Positions 6,652 to 14,972 of a DNA stretch of 43,795 nucleotides are shown piece after piece. This DNA comes from Loktanella sp. 5RATIMAR09 (GTDB taxonomy: Bacteria > Pseudomonadota > Alphaproteobacteria > Rhodobacterales > Rhodobacteraceae), in assembly GCF_001419985.1 (NCBI RefSeq), contig NZ_LJAL01000017.1, positions 1 through 43,795 on the forward strand. The letters run 5' to 3'. The translations under genes and the position numbers were made by a program. Every line of letters begins with the position of its first letter. Position 1 is the first letter of the stretch. The notes beneath the pieces were generated by a model. That model did no database searches. It saw only the letters and a list, made by a program, of their open reading frames with translations, and was not told where the DNA came from.

Positions 6652-8028
6652 ATGACACAGATATCCACAACGAACCCCGCAACCGAGAAAAAGATCGCAA
6701 CCTATGATGTGATGACACCCGAAACGGCGTTCGACAAAATCGAAAAATGCCATGCGGCGTTCCGTGACTGGCGCACCAAAACCCACAAGGAACGCGCGCC
6801 CTACCTGCGCAAGATTGCGGCGGCGTTGCGGGACAACGCGGATGACTTTGCTACGCTGATGACCGAAGAAACCGGCAAACTGCTGCGCGACGGCCAGACC
6901 GAGGTCGCACTTTGCGCGCAGATCTTCGAATATACCGCCGAACACGGGCCGGACCTTCTGGCGGATGAAGAGCGCAAGCACAGCGGCGGCGAAAAGCGCG
7001 GTCTGGTCACCTATGCGCCGATCGGCGTGATCTACAGCATCCAGCCGTGGAACTTTCCGGTGTACCAGCCCGTGCGCGTGCTCGCGGCGAACCTGATGGC
7101 CGGGAACGGTGTCATCCTCAAACATGCGTCGATCTGCACGGGCAGCGGCCTGATGCTGCGCGATATCTGCCTGAAAGCCGGACTGCCCGAAGGGTTGTTC
7201 GATGTTGTGATCGTCGATCACGATACATCCGATGCGATCATCGAACACAAACATATCCGTGGCGTCACCATGACAGGCAGCGACGGCGGCGGGCGCCATA
7301 TCGGTCAGGCCGCCACCAAGAACCTGAAGAAATCCGTTCTCGAACTGGGATCAAATGACGCCTATCTGGTGCTTGAGGATGCCGATATCGAACTGGCGGT
7401 AAAAACATCTGTTCAGGGCCGGTTGTATAACAACGGCGAAACATGCGTATCCGCCAAACGCTTCGTGGTGACGGACGCCGTCTATGACGCCTTCACCAGC
7501 GCCTTTGTTGAACAAATGAAAGCGATCCGTCTGGGTGACCCCAAAGACGAGGACACCCAACTGGGGCCGCTGTCCAGCGCCGAACAGTTCGATACGGTAA
7601 GCGAACAGGTCACAAAAAGCGTCGATGGCGGCGCAGAGGTCTTGTGCGGCGGGTCCGCACCGGACCGCACCGGCCATTATTACCCCGCCACCGTGCTTGT
7701 GAACTGTCAGCCGGGCACGCCGGCCTATGACGATGAAATCTTCGGACCTGTCGCGGCCATCATCAGGGCGAAAGACGATGACGACGCCATGCGGATCGCA
7801 AATGACAGCCGTTACGGACTGGGCGGCGGCATCTTCAGCAAAGACGAAGACAAGGCGTTGCGCCTTGCACGGGACCACTTTGACACTGGTATGGTGCGTA
7901 TCAATTCGTTTGGTGCGGCCGATCCGAACATGCCGTTCGGCGGTGTCAAGGATTCCGGTTTCGGGCGCGAACACGGCGGTTTCGGGATGAAGGAATTCGT
8001 CAACGCCAAAGCCATCTATCTGCCCTGA
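6652..8028 (+). CDS. NAD(P)-dependent aldehyde dehydrogenase (succinate-semialdehyde type)
   Basis: A 458-residue aldehyde dehydrogenase that would oxidise aldehydes to acids in the cytoplasm. Visible motifs are the PWNFP cofactor/substrate segment (Asn near 135), the active-site base in VLELGSND (Glu near 231) and the nucleophile in GETCVSAKR (Cys near 265). The ELGG motif reads ELGS here. Length and the NLKKSVLELG and MPFGGVKDSGFGRE segments suit the succinate-semialdehyde dehydrogenase branch, though the substrate cannot be proven. The ATG at 6652 (AAAGG eight bases upstream) is preferred to GTG 6643. It is first in a stress-type operon with a glutathione S-transferase. Confidence 0.93.
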   Translation: MTQISTTNPATEKKIATYDVMTPETAFDKIEKCHAAFRDWRTKTHKERAPYLRKIAAALRDNADDFATLMTEETGKLLRDGQTEVALCAQIFEYTAEHGPDLLADEERKHSGGEKRGLVTYAPIGVIYSIQPWNFPVYQPVRVLAANLMAGNGVILKHASICTGSGLMLRDICLKAGLPEGLFDVVIVDHDTSDAIIEHKHIRGVTMTGSDGGGRHIGQAATKNLKKSVLELGSNDAYLVLEDADIELAVKTSVQGRLYNNGETCVSAKRFVVTDAVYDAFTSAFVEQMKAIRLGDPKDEDTQLGPLSSAEQFDTVSEQVTKSVDGGAEVLCGGSAPDRTGHYYPATVLVNCQPGTPAYDDEIFGPVAAIIRAKDDDDAMRIANDSRYGLGGGIFSKDEDKALRLARDHFDTGMVRINSFGAADPNMPFGGVKDSGFGREHGGFGMKEFVNAKAIYLP

Positions 8029-8082
8029 AGCGCCGCTTGACCACGACACCCCGCAAACACGCCCTGAAAGAAAGCTGATCTG

Positions 8083-8697
8083 ATGATTAAAGTGCATTGT
8101 CTTGCCTATTCCCGCGCCATCCGTCTGCTCTGGCTATTAGAGGATCTGGGGCAACCCTATGATCTGATCCCCTATGACCGCACCGACCAGTTTCGCGCGC
8201 CGGATGCCTTGCGGGACGTGCACCCTTTGGGCAAATCACCCGTGATCGAGGACGGTGATCTGAAACTGGCGGAATCCGCCACCTGCCTGCGCTACATCAC
8301 CGACAAATTCGGCGATGAAACGCACCGTCCGGACCCGCATACGCGGGAATTCATCCGCCATGAAGAATTGCTCGACTATGTCGAAAGCACCTTTGCGGGG
8401 GCTTGCATGGCGGTTCTTCTGCCCGCGATGCAAGGGGGCGACCCGCCGGATGAGGCGCGCCGGTCGCTGCAAACGCACCTTGATTACGTCGCAAGCCACC
8501 TGCCCGGGACCGGACTGCTCTTTGGCGCTCGGGCGTACATGGCGGACATCCAGTTTTCATATCTTCTGGCGAACCTGAATGCGCTGGGATTTCTGGATGC
8601 CGCGCCAAGGGTCAGAACCTACTGGGAAGACCTGCAAAAACAGCCCGGCTATCTGGCCGCAACGAAAGCCGCAGGGCCAATGGCCCCCGAACACTAG
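8083..8697 (+). CDS. Glutathione S-transferase family protein
   Basis: A 204-residue cytosolic protein. The N-terminal thioredoxin-like domain (about 1-75) contains the expected HPLGKSPVIEDGDLKLAESATCLRYI stretch, with the cis-Pro of SPVI and the glutathione-binding E-S. The C-terminal half is all-helical, including YMADIQFSYLL, the GST N-capping-box region. It probably conjugates glutathione to electrophiles, which fits the aldehyde dehydrogenase 54 bases upstream. Substrate specificity is unknown. There is no motif of its own, so it is probably co-transcribed. Confidence 0.92.
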   Translation: MIKVHCLAYSRAIRLLWLLEDLGQPYDLIPYDRTDQFRAPDALRDVHPLGKSPVIEDGDLKLAESATCLRYITDKFGDETHRPDPHTREFIRHEELLDYVESTFAGACMAVLLPAMQGGDPPDEARRSLQTHLDYVASHLPGTGLLFGARAYMADIQFSYLLANLNALGFLDAAPRVRTYWEDLQKQPGYLAATKAAGPMAPEH

Positions 8698-8741
8698 GTC
8701 GGAACCGACACTTCCCGACCCCAACCAAAAAGGAAATGACC

Positions 8742-9338
8742 ATGAAAATCCTCGTCGCCGGAGCAACCGGCAAAACCGGAACACGTCTTATGAATGAACT
8801 TGTTGCGCGAGGCCACGATACCGTGGCGCTGGTCCGCGACAGCTCGGACACCAGTCAACTGCCCGCGCAGTCCGAACAGCGCAAAGGCGATCTTGCCGAT
8901 TTGCAGGATGGCGTTTGCGAGGGCTGTGATGCCGTTATTTTTGCGGCGGGGTCGGGGGGCGATACCAGCGCTGACATGACCGACAAGATTGACCGTGACG
9001 GGGCGATTGCCCTGATCGATCAAGCCGCAAAATCAGGCGTGTCGCGGTTTGTGATGCTCAGCAGCGTGGGCGCGGAAAACCCTGATCCCGACACAGAGAT
9101 GGGCCATTACCTGCAAGCCAAACATGACGCAGACGAACACCTCAAGGCGTCCGGCCTGCCATATGCCATTTTGCGCCCCGTCGCCCTGACGGAGGAAGAT
9201 GGCGAGGGTGCCATGGTTTTCGGTGATGACGTTGACCCCAAAGCCAAGGCAGCGCGCGGTGACGTGGCCAAAGCGCTGGCCGATGCCGCCATGAGCGCGG
9301 AATGGGCGGGCAAAACCCTGCTGATGCAGTCTGCCTGA
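8742..9338 (+). CDS. NAD(P)-binding atypical SDR (YwnB/NmrA-like)
   Basis: A 198-residue single-domain Rossmann protein. The N-terminal MKILVAGATGKTGTRL carries the GxxGxxG nucleotide-binding pattern, and VIFAAGSGG and SRFVMLSSVGAENP match atypical short-chain dehydrogenases of the YwnB/NmrA/BVR-B type, which often sense or reduce NAD(P)-linked redox substrates. The start at 8742 is placed seven bases after AGGA; an ATG at 8736 is too close. It follows the GST gene by 44 bases and probably belongs to the same operon. Confidence 0.9.
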   Translation: MKILVAGATGKTGTRLMNELVARGHDTVALVRDSSDTSQLPAQSEQRKGDLADLQDGVCEGCDAVIFAAGSGGDTSADMTDKIDRDGAIALIDQAAKSGVSRFVMLSSVGAENPDPDTEMGHYLQAKHDADEHLKASGLPYAILRPVALTEEDGEGAMVFGDDVDPKAKAARGDVAKALADAAMSAEWAGKTLLMQSA

Positions 9339-9360
9339 TCCTTGCCACCGCGATCACACC

Positions 9361-9389
9361 CGTCACGACCGGAAGGACCGGTCGTGACG
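9361..9389. repeat. Perfect 12-bp inverted repeat, five-base loop
   Basis: CGTCACGACCGG (9361-9372) pairs with CCGGTCGTGACG (9378-9389). There is no T run, so it is not a classical terminator. It lies between the Rossmann gene and the quinone oxidoreductase and may be an operator, an mRNA stabiliser or a weak attenuator. Confidence 0.6.
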
Positions 9390-9521
9390 CATGGGTCAAG
9401 TCGCAGATAACTTTGGGTTCCTCCTTGAAATCCACAGTCACAGCGACGACCTGACCCAGTCTGCGGGCGCGTGTTCCGCAGACGCATGACACCCCCAATA
9501 CCGACCAAAAGGACGACCCCT

Positions 9522-10448
9522 ATGAAAGCCGCTATTATCCGCGACTACGACACCGACATCGAAATCGCCGACATCGACGCACCTGCACTCAGCGACGATT
9601 CCGTCCTCATCAACGTGCATGCCGCAAGCATCAACCCCATCGACTACATTCTGCAGTCAGGCGTGATGAAAGATAACATTCCGTTGGAATTCCCCCATGT
9701 CATGGGCTTTGACGTCGCCGGCGAGATCACCGAGATCGGCAAGGACGTGACCGGTTTTCGCGTGGGTGACGCGGTCTATGCCCGTGCCAACCAGCAAGAC
9801 GCAGGTGCCATCGCACAGGTTGCGCGCCTCAAAGCCAGTGAAATGGCCCTGAAACCCGCCAACATCAGCCATGCTGAGGCGGCATCGGTACCCTTGGCCG
9901 GTCTGACGGCCTGGCAGGCCCTGATCACGAGGGCAAAGTTGAAAAAAGGCGACAAGGTGCTGATCCATGCCGGTTCGGGCGGTGTCGGGACCTTGGCAAT
10001 TCAGATCGCAAAATATTTCGGCGCGCATGTGGCGACCACATGTAGCGCGCGCAACGCCGATCTTCTGCGTGATCTCGGGGCGGATGTCGTGATTGACTAC
10101 AAAAACCAGACCTTTGAGGACGAAGTGTCAGACTATGATATCGTGTTTGACATGATCGGGGGCGAAACGCTTAACCGGTCGTTCAAGGTTCTCAGGAAAG
10201 GCGGCACGCTGATCTCGATCAAAGGGCAGGATACTGATAATCTTGCGCCCGAGCACGATGTGCATTTCGAATGGTTCTTTATGGAACCCGACGGTGCGAT
10301 GCTGGCCGACCTTGGCAAGCTGATTGCGGACGGACATGTGAAAACCGTCATTGATAGCACCTATGAAATGGCAGATGTGGACGCCGCTTATGCGTCTTTG
10401 AAAGACGGCCATGCCGTCGGGAAAATCGTCATCACGATCCCCCAGTAA
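9522..10448 (+). CDS. NADPH:quinone oxidoreductase / zinc-free alcohol dehydrogenase
   Basis: A 308-residue medium-chain dehydrogenase/reductase. It has the GroES-like N-terminal domain (SINPIDYILQSG; FPHVMGFDVAGEITEIG; FRVGDAVYAR) and a Rossmann domain with KVLIHAGSGGVGTLAIQIAK, the AGSGGVG motif of the zeta-crystallin/quinone oxidoreductase branch. The zinc ligands of alcohol dehydrogenases are absent. It would reduce quinones or reactive enals with NADPH. The start at 9522 is supported by AAAAGGACG. It is separated from the upstream genes by 183 bases holding a perfect hairpin but no EcfG motif. Confidence 0.92.
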   Translation: MKAAIIRDYDTDIEIADIDAPALSDDSVLINVHAASINPIDYILQSGVMKDNIPLEFPHVMGFDVAGEITEIGKDVTGFRVGDAVYARANQQDAGAIAQVARLKASEMALKPANISHAEAASVPLAGLTAWQALITRAKLKKGDKVLIHAGSGGVGTLAIQIAKYFGAHVATTCSARNADLLRDLGADVVIDYKNQTFEDEVSDYDIVFDMIGGETLNRSFKVLRKGGTLISIKGQDTDNLAPEHDVHFEWFFMEPDGAMLADLGKLIADGHVKTVIDSTYEMADVDAAYASLKDGHAVGKIVITIPQ

Positions 10449-10462
10449 CGCGCAAAAAGCCC

Positions 10463-10493
10463 CAAGGCCTGTCTCTGCAAGGGACAGGCCTTG
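10463..10493 (+). terminator. Hairpin terminator after quinone oxidoreductase
   Basis: CAAGGCCTGTC (10463-10473) pairs with GACAGGCCTTG (10483-10493) around a nine-base loop. The T run is weak, but it stands between convergent genes. Confidence 0.6.
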
Positions 10494-10623
10494 TGCGCAG
10501 CGGGATGCGGGGCAGACACGTTACGTCACAATTTAACATAACTTTGCTTATGCGTATTCACCGCGACACCCCTCCTGCCTTGCTTTTCCGCAAGACCGCA
10601 GCCGGACGTGCCACCATTTCGCG

Positions 10624-10968
10624 TCAGCTGCTCTTTTCCGCTTCGGCGATCATGCGCACCAGATCATCGAAATTGATCGGCTTTGTCAGAATTTGACTGC
10701 TGCGCAAATCCTCGGGCAGCGCGGATGCATCGTTACCCGAAACAAAAGCAAACGACACGCCCTGCGCGCGCAGCTCTCTTGCCAGATCGAAACTGGTGTC
10801 TGTCCTCAGATGCATATCAAGGAATGCGAAAGACGGCGCCTGCTGCGCCACCATACGCTGCGCATCCGCCACAGTTGTGGCACTCACAGCGTCAAATCCG
10901 CGGTCAGAAAGCTCGTCCTCGAGGTCCATCGCGATGAGCGGGTCGTCTTCAACAATCAATATCTTCAT
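10624..10968 (-). CDS. Stand-alone response regulator receiver protein (114 aa)
   Basis: A single receiver domain with no output domain. The acidic pocket is in VEDDP (Asp 8/9), the phospho-acceptor is Asp51 in FLDMHL, Ser77 is in AFVSGND and Lys96 in LTKP. Such single-domain regulators act in alphaproteobacteria as phosphate relays or sinks, for example between HWE/HisKA_2 kinases and PhyR. It overlaps the HWE kinase gene by four bases (ATGA), so the two are translationally coupled and very likely a cognate pair. I see no EcfG motif upstream of this pair. Confidence 0.93.
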   Translation of the reverse strand: MKILIVEDDPLIAMDLEDELSDRGFDAVSATTVADAQRMVAQQAPSFAFLDMHLRTDTSFDLARELRAQGVSFAFVSGNDASALPEDLRSSQILTKPINFDDLVRMIAEAEKSS

Positions 10969-12332
10969 TCAAGATCCATAAATATTTCGCACGAAAGCCC
11001 CTTCGGATCATAATCAATCACCGCAGTGTCACCCGTGGGTGCAAGGCTTCGTTCGATCAGCCGGCTACCAAACCCCTTGCGGGTTGGCATCTTTACTTCA
11101 GGGCCGCCACGTTCACACCATGACATGAACAGCCTTTTTTTGCCCTCATCCACCGCGACATGCCACGACACTGTCACGGTGCCGGTTTCAGAGGACAGCG
11201 CACCATATTTGGCCGCATTCGTCGCCAGCTCGTGCAGAACCAGCCCCAGCGCGTGCGCGACATCGCCGGGCAGGTGAATGTTCTTGCCTTCCACGACAAG
11301 TTGCTTTTCGTTTGCCGCATATTGCAGGACCTGCCCCTGCAACAGCGCCTTGACCGGAACCACGTCATGATCGAACCGGACCAACAGGTCATGCGACGCA
11401 GCAATCGCGCGCAGGCGTGCGTTGAACGACGACCGGAAATCGTCGATCGTCTCGGCGGCGCGGACGGACTGCCCCGCGATAGACTGGATCGTCGCCAGTG
11501 TATTCTTGACCCTGTGGCTCAGTTCCCTGATCAAAAGCTCGCGGTGCGTATCGGCGGCCTTGCGTTCGCTGATGTCGACACCGGACGGAATAAGCTCGAC
11601 GACCTCTCCGGCGGCATTGAACACCGGCGCGATCTGGAAATCGATCCAGAGCCGCTGGTCACCCACAACCTGAATTTGAACGTCATACCGGATCCGTTCG
11701 CCGCTGGCCGCTGTGGCAACCGCCTGTTTGAGCTGGTCCTTCGTTGCCTGATCGACATCCCACCAGAAACAATCCCAAAAAGGGCGACCGATCACCTGCG
11801 CACGCTCGCCCCCTGCCGCAGCAATGGCCGGTTCGTTCGCCTCCAGCAAGATCCCGTCAACCGAAAGGACACCGACAAAGGCAAGCACACCGTCGATCAG
11901 GTTCTTGAGCCTTTCCTCGCCTGCGCGCGCCTCCGAGATATCCGCAAATGACAGCGCCAATCCACCGCCGGACCGCGTGGCAGTGGCGCGGAACCACGCG
12001 GTGATGCCGCCGTGATCGTAGCGGAATTCATTTTGCCATGTCTTGCCGGTTTCCAGCACATTGACATAGGCATCAAACAGGCCTTCGTCCCTGTTTCCCG
12101 GCATCTCGACCAGCAAATGCTTCCCGGTCAGCGTTGCGGGATCGCGACCGATGATCTTGCCCGCCGCGCGGTTGGCAAAGGTCCATTCAAGATCGACAAT
12201 ATCACCCGCTTCGCCGCGCACGGGGTCAAACATCATGAAGCCGTCGGGCGTCACCTCGTGGAATGCCAGAAAGGCGCTTTCTGCGGAAACGCCGCCACGC
12301 TCCGCAAGGCCTGAGTCAACGGTCTGGATCAC
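10965..12332 (-). CDS. HWE-family sensor histidine kinase with two PAS domains
   Basis: A 455-residue cytoplasmic kinase. Two PAS folds are visible (about 22-135 and 145-258, each ending in a D-I-S-E segment), then the HWE kinase core: phospho-acceptor His273 in ELSHRVKNTLATIQSI, Asn372 in HELATNAAKYGALS and the diagnostic W-x-E in MSWCERGGP (Trp405, Glu407). There is no membrane segment, so it senses an internal cue, perhaps through flavin or haem in a PAS domain; no LOV-type NCRFL cysteine motif is seen. It is first in an operon with the receiver protein. It may feed the general stress pathway, but this is inference. Confidence 0.94.
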   Translation of the reverse strand: MIQTVDSGLAERGGVSAESAFLAFHEVTPDGFMMFDPVRGEAGDIVDLEWTFANRAAGKIIGRDPATLTGKHLLVEMPGNRDEGLFDAYVNVLETGKTWQNEFRYDHGGITAWFRATATRSGGGLALSFADISEARAGEERLKNLIDGVLAFVGVLSVDGILLEANEPAIAAAGGERAQVIGRPFWDCFWWDVDQATKDQLKQAVATAASGERIRYDVQIQVVGDQRLWIDFQIAPVFNAAGEVVELIPSGVDISERKAADTHRELLIRELSHRVKNTLATIQSIAGQSVRAAETIDDFRSSFNARLRAIAASHDLLVRFDHDVVPVKALLQGQVLQYAANEKQLVVEGKNIHLPGDVAHALGLVLHELATNAAKYGALSSETGTVTVSWHVAVDEGKKRLFMSWCERGGPEVKMPTRKGFGSRLIERSLAPTGDTAVIDYDPKGLSCEIFMDLE

Positions 12333-12571
12333 TGGTTTCCCCTATAGGTGGTGCCGGGATCGGCAGAATTATTTTTTTACCATGCAAATGTGCAAGTCAA
12401 TCGCACAGATCAATGAACGGACACGCCGCATGTGTCGGCAACCTGCGCGGCCATGCGGTCTGCGCAACGGGCGCATTCATGTCATCGACACCACTCTCTA
12501 CAGCCGCCCTTATAAACAGATAATGCAGGCAATCCATTGCATATCGCCTCATGGCTGATTTGCACGAAACC

Positions 12572-12596
12572 GGAACCAAACCGGTGCTGGCGCGTT
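12572..12596 (+). promoter_or_regulatory. EcfG-type promoter (GGAAC-N16-CGTT) for csbD-like gene
   Basis: Exact match: GGAAC 12572-12576 and CGTT 12593-12596. It lies 114 bases before the start codon, so the mRNA has a longer leader than most genes here. The rest of the gap at 12333-12710 shows no gene or clear structure. Confidence 0.75.
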
Positions 12597-12710
12597 GACT
12601 ATCCGGAACGCAAGCAATCGCAAGGACGGGCCTCTGTGTCTTGTCGCGATTGCGATTACCTTAACGCGGGTTGGCACCAGCCACCCGTCAAACCCGAAAG
12701 GAGTACCAGC

Positions 12711-12908
12711 ATGAATTGGGACCAGATCGAAGGTAAATGGAAAGAAATGTCCGGCTCTGTGAAAGCCAAGTGGGGCGAACTGACAGAAGACGACATCGCC
12801 GAAGTCGACGGCAACCGAGAGGCACTGGAAGGCAAAATTCAGGCCAAGTACGGTAAGTCCAAGGAAGAAGCCAAAAAAGAAGTCGATGCGTTTATCGACA
12901 CGCTTTGA
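12711..12908 (+). CDS. CsbD family stress protein (first copy)
   Basis: A 65-residue hydrophilic protein starting MNWDQIEGKWKEMSGSVKAK, the CsbD signature, with GELTEDDIAEVDG and an amphipathic C-terminal helix. CsbD proteins are abundant general stress proteins (sigma-B controlled in Bacillus) with no defined reaction. The start has AAAGGAG seven bases upstream. A perfect EcfG-type promoter and a downstream terminator frame it. A second copy lies at 28647-28844. Confidence 0.95.
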   Translation: MNWDQIEGKWKEMSGSVKAKWGELTEDDIAEVDGNREALEGKIQAKYGKSKEEAKKEVDAFIDTL

Positions 12909-12914
12909 ATGTAA

Positions 12915-12936
12915 AAGCCGCCCGTCAGGGCGGCTT
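12915..12936 (+). terminator. Terminator after first csbD-like gene
   Basis: AAGCCGCCC (12915-12923) and GGGCGGCTT (12928-12936) form a nine-base-pair stem with a GTCA loop, followed by TATTA. Confidence 0.75.
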
Positions 12937-12986
12937 ATTACATTTGCCCTGCCGCGCCTGTGCGCATGTCACAAGGAGAAGATCCA

Positions 12987-13061
12987 ATGAACCGTATCAT
13001 TTATATTGTCGGTCTTGTTGTCGTCGTTTTGTTTGTCCTGGGCCTTTTGGGTCTGCGGTAG
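12987..13061 (+). CDS. 24-residue single-span membrane peptide
   Basis: A very short gene: ATG at 12987, TAG at 13059, with AAGGAG eight bases upstream. The product begins MNRIIYIVGLVVVV and ends LLGLR, so nearly its whole length is one membrane helix with a positive residue at each end. No annotated family is recognised with certainty. It lies between the csbD terminator and the AI-2E permease. The strong ribosome binding site and clean hydrophobic pattern support it as a real small protein; membrane-protein regulation or envelope stabilisation is only a guess. Confidence 0.65.
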   Translation: MNRIIYIVGLVVVVLFVLGLLGLR

Positions 13062-13199
13062 GGTTTCAGGTGCATGTCACCAAGGAACTTTGCGTCAAAC
13101 AACCGCCAACAAAACTAAACGCGTCGTGATCCGCCCTGCGCGCGGGGCCATACCACCGCAGATTGCGCGGTTTCAAAGAAATCAGAGTCAGGGCATCAA

Positions 13200-14270
13200 G
13201 TGGACGAGCAAAAGATAACAAACCGGCTGCTTGCTGCCATTTTGCTACTCATGATCTTTGCGACGATCTTTTTTGCCAAGGATGTCGTGCTTCCTGTCGT
13301 GATCGGTGTGCTGGTGTCGCTGACACTTGGCCCCATTGTGCGCAAGCTGGGGCGGCTGGGTGTCCCCGCCGTGGTTTCATCCGCCATTCTGATTGTCGGC
13401 TTTTGCGGGATTATCGGCACCGGTGTTGCGCTGCTTGGCGGGTCGGCATCAAACTGGTTCGATGATATTCCGCGGATCGAGGCAGAGATGCGCCAGAAAC
13501 TGCGCGGGCTGACCGATTCTGTCGAAAAAGTGCAGGAAGCCGCCGAGCAGGTCGAGGAGATCGCCAGCGGTGAGGCGGACAATGTGCAGACCGTCGTGTT
13601 ACAGCAACCCGGCCTGATTACCGCCGCTGTCAGCAATCTGGCCAGTTTTGTGACGTCTTCGGTTGTCGGATTGATCCTTGCGCTGTTCCTGCTGTCGTCC
13701 GGTAACCTGTTTTACGAGAAACTCATCGAAGCCTTCCCCAACCTCAGCGGCAAGAAAGCCGCACTCAAGGCGGTCTACGAGATCGAACGCAGCATCTCGC
13801 ATTACCTGCTCGCAATCACACTCATCAACGCGGGTCTGGGCCTTGCGGTCGGGCTTGCGATGTTTGCCATCGGTGTGCCCTATGCGTTTGTCTGGGGCGT
13901 GGCCGCGCTCTTTTTGAACTATTTGCCGTTTATCGGTGGGGTTATCGGCACACTTGGCGTCGCTGCGTTCTCGATTGTCAGCTTTGACAGCCTGTCCTAT
14001 GCCGCTCTGGCGCCAATCACCTATCTGCTTCTGACCTCGATCGAGGCCCAGTTCGTGACACCGTATCTGCTGGGTAAACGTCTGCAGCTCAACATCGTGG
14101 CGGTATTCATAACCGTCATATTCTGGGGCTGGCTGTGGGGCATACCGGGGGCGCTTATGGCGGTGCCAATTCTGGTGCTTGTCAAGGTGGTCTGTGACCA
14201 TGTCGCGGTTCTGGGGACATTCGGAAATTTCCTCGGCACGCGCCTTGTGGAAAACAGGGTACAGGACTGA
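13200..14270 (+). CDS. AI-2E family transporter (first copy)
   Basis: A 356-residue permease of the AI-2E (TqsA/PerM) family. There are paired N-terminal helices, a periplasmic helical region (about 85-130), then helices ending with GVPYAFVWGVAALFLNYLPFIGG and SIEAQFVTPYLLGKRLQLN, the conserved family blocks. Members export autoinducer-2 or act as Na+/H+ antiporters in stress; the substrate here is unknown. It begins with GTG at 13200 and has only a weak AGGG upstream. A GGAAC at 13084 lacks a proper -10, so its promoter is unclear. A paralogue lies at 37888-38916. Confidence 0.9.
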   Translation: MDEQKITNRLLAAILLLMIFATIFFAKDVVLPVVIGVLVSLTLGPIVRKLGRLGVPAVVSSAILIVGFCGIIGTGVALLGGSASNWFDDIPRIEAEMRQKLRGLTDSVEKVQEAAEQVEEIASGEADNVQTVVLQQPGLITAAVSNLASFVTSSVVGLILALFLLSSGNLFYEKLIEAFPNLSGKKAALKAVYEIERSISHYLLAITLINAGLGLAVGLAMFAIGVPYAFVWGVAALFLNYLPFIGGVIGTLGVAAFSIVSFDSLSYAALAPITYLLLTSIEAQFVTPYLLGKRLQLNIVAVFITVIFWGWLWGIPGALMAVPILVLVKVVCDHVAVLGTFGNFLGTRLVENRVQD

Positions 14271-14312
14271 AACGCGCTGCGGTCTTGGCAGCGGGGGCCG
14301 GTGTGTGTTAGA

Positions 14313-14347
14313 AAACCTCAGACAAAGTTCAAAAATGTCCGAGGTTT
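14313..14347 (+). promoter_or_regulatory. Inverted repeat upstream of abiEi (possible AbiEi operator)
   Basis: AAACCTCAGACA (14313-14324) and TGTCCGAGGTTT (14336-14347) form an imperfect inverted repeat matching at 11 of 12 positions, just before the preferred GTG start at 14355. AbiEi antitoxins are known to repress their own operon by binding inverted repeats, so this is a natural operator candidate. A loose -35 TTGGCA lies at 14285-14290. Confidence 0.5.
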
Positions 14348-14354
14348 CCTATCA

Positions 14355-14972
14355 GTGGCCCATGATCCGACACAGCGGCAGCGCCTTCTTGACCATCTGC
14401 AATCCCATGCGCCGGCCCGCGCGCGGGATCTTGAGGATATCGGCGTCTCGGCGGCAACGATCTCCCGGTCGGTCCAGGCGGGCGAAATCTGCCGTCTTGG
14501 TCGGGGGCTTTACGCCCTGCCCGACAGCGCGCCCGACACATATGAAGCCCTGATCGAAGTTGCCAAACGCGCACCGAAAGCCGTGATCTGTCTGACATCG
14601 GTGCTGGCATTCCACGGTCTGACCGATCAAATGCCACGCAGCGTCTGGATTGCGATCGGCGCCAAAGACTGGGCGCCGAAGATCACATATCCCAGGATCC
14701 GCACAGTCCGGTTCCGCGAACCCTATTTCTCCGGCGACGTCGCGGCGCATGCGGTGGGGGGTGCCACGCTCAGGATGTACACAATTCCCAAGACGCTTGC
14801 GGACGCCTTCCGCAACCGCCGCCTTGTGGACCGGTCGGTCGCGATCGAGGCGCTCAAGGTCGCAATCGCACAGCGTCAGGCAACGCCATCCGCGATTGCC
14901 GATGCCGCGCAAACCTATGGTGCCTGGAACCAGATGCGGCCCTACCTCGAGGCGGTGACATCAAATGGCTGA
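14355..14972 (+). CDS. abiEi: AbiEi-type antitoxin (type IV toxin-antitoxin)
   Basis: About 205 residues from GTG 14355; an earlier GTG at 14301 is open but would put the coding region over the inverted repeat. The N-terminal winged helix (RQRLLDHLQSHAPARARDLEDIGVSAATISRSVQAGEI) and RLGRGLYALPD match the AbiEi antitoxin DNA-binding domain, and VICLTSVLAFHGLTDQ and RTVRFREPYFSGDV match its C-terminal antitoxin domain. It would repress the operon and counter AbiEii without binding it directly. It overlaps abiEii by eight bases. Next to the replication genes, it probably serves plasmid maintenance, although AbiE also gives phage defence. Confidence 0.88.
   Translation: MAHDPTQRQRLLDHLQSHAPARARDLEDIGVSAATISRSVQAGEICRLGRGLYALPDSAPDTYEALIEVAKRAPKAVICLTSVLAFHGLTDQMPRSVWIAIGAKDWAPKITYPRIRTVRFREPYFSGDVAAHAVGGATLRMYTIPKTLADAFRNRRLVDRSVAIEALKVAIAQRQATPSAIADAAQTYGAWNQMRPYLEAVTSNG

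Noticed and set aside
8701..8725. GGAAC just after the glutathione S-transferase stop codon
   Set aside because: No NGTT at 16 or 17 bases; the sequence there reads CCAAC. Not counted as an EcfG promoter.
11160..11951. Long plus-strand frame opposite the HWE kinase
   Set aside because: Antisense shadow of a strongly supported kinase gene; Arg/Asp/Gln-rich translation without domain pattern.
13084..13108. GGAAC upstream of the first AI-2E gene
   Set aside because: The -10 position has no GTT at either spacing.
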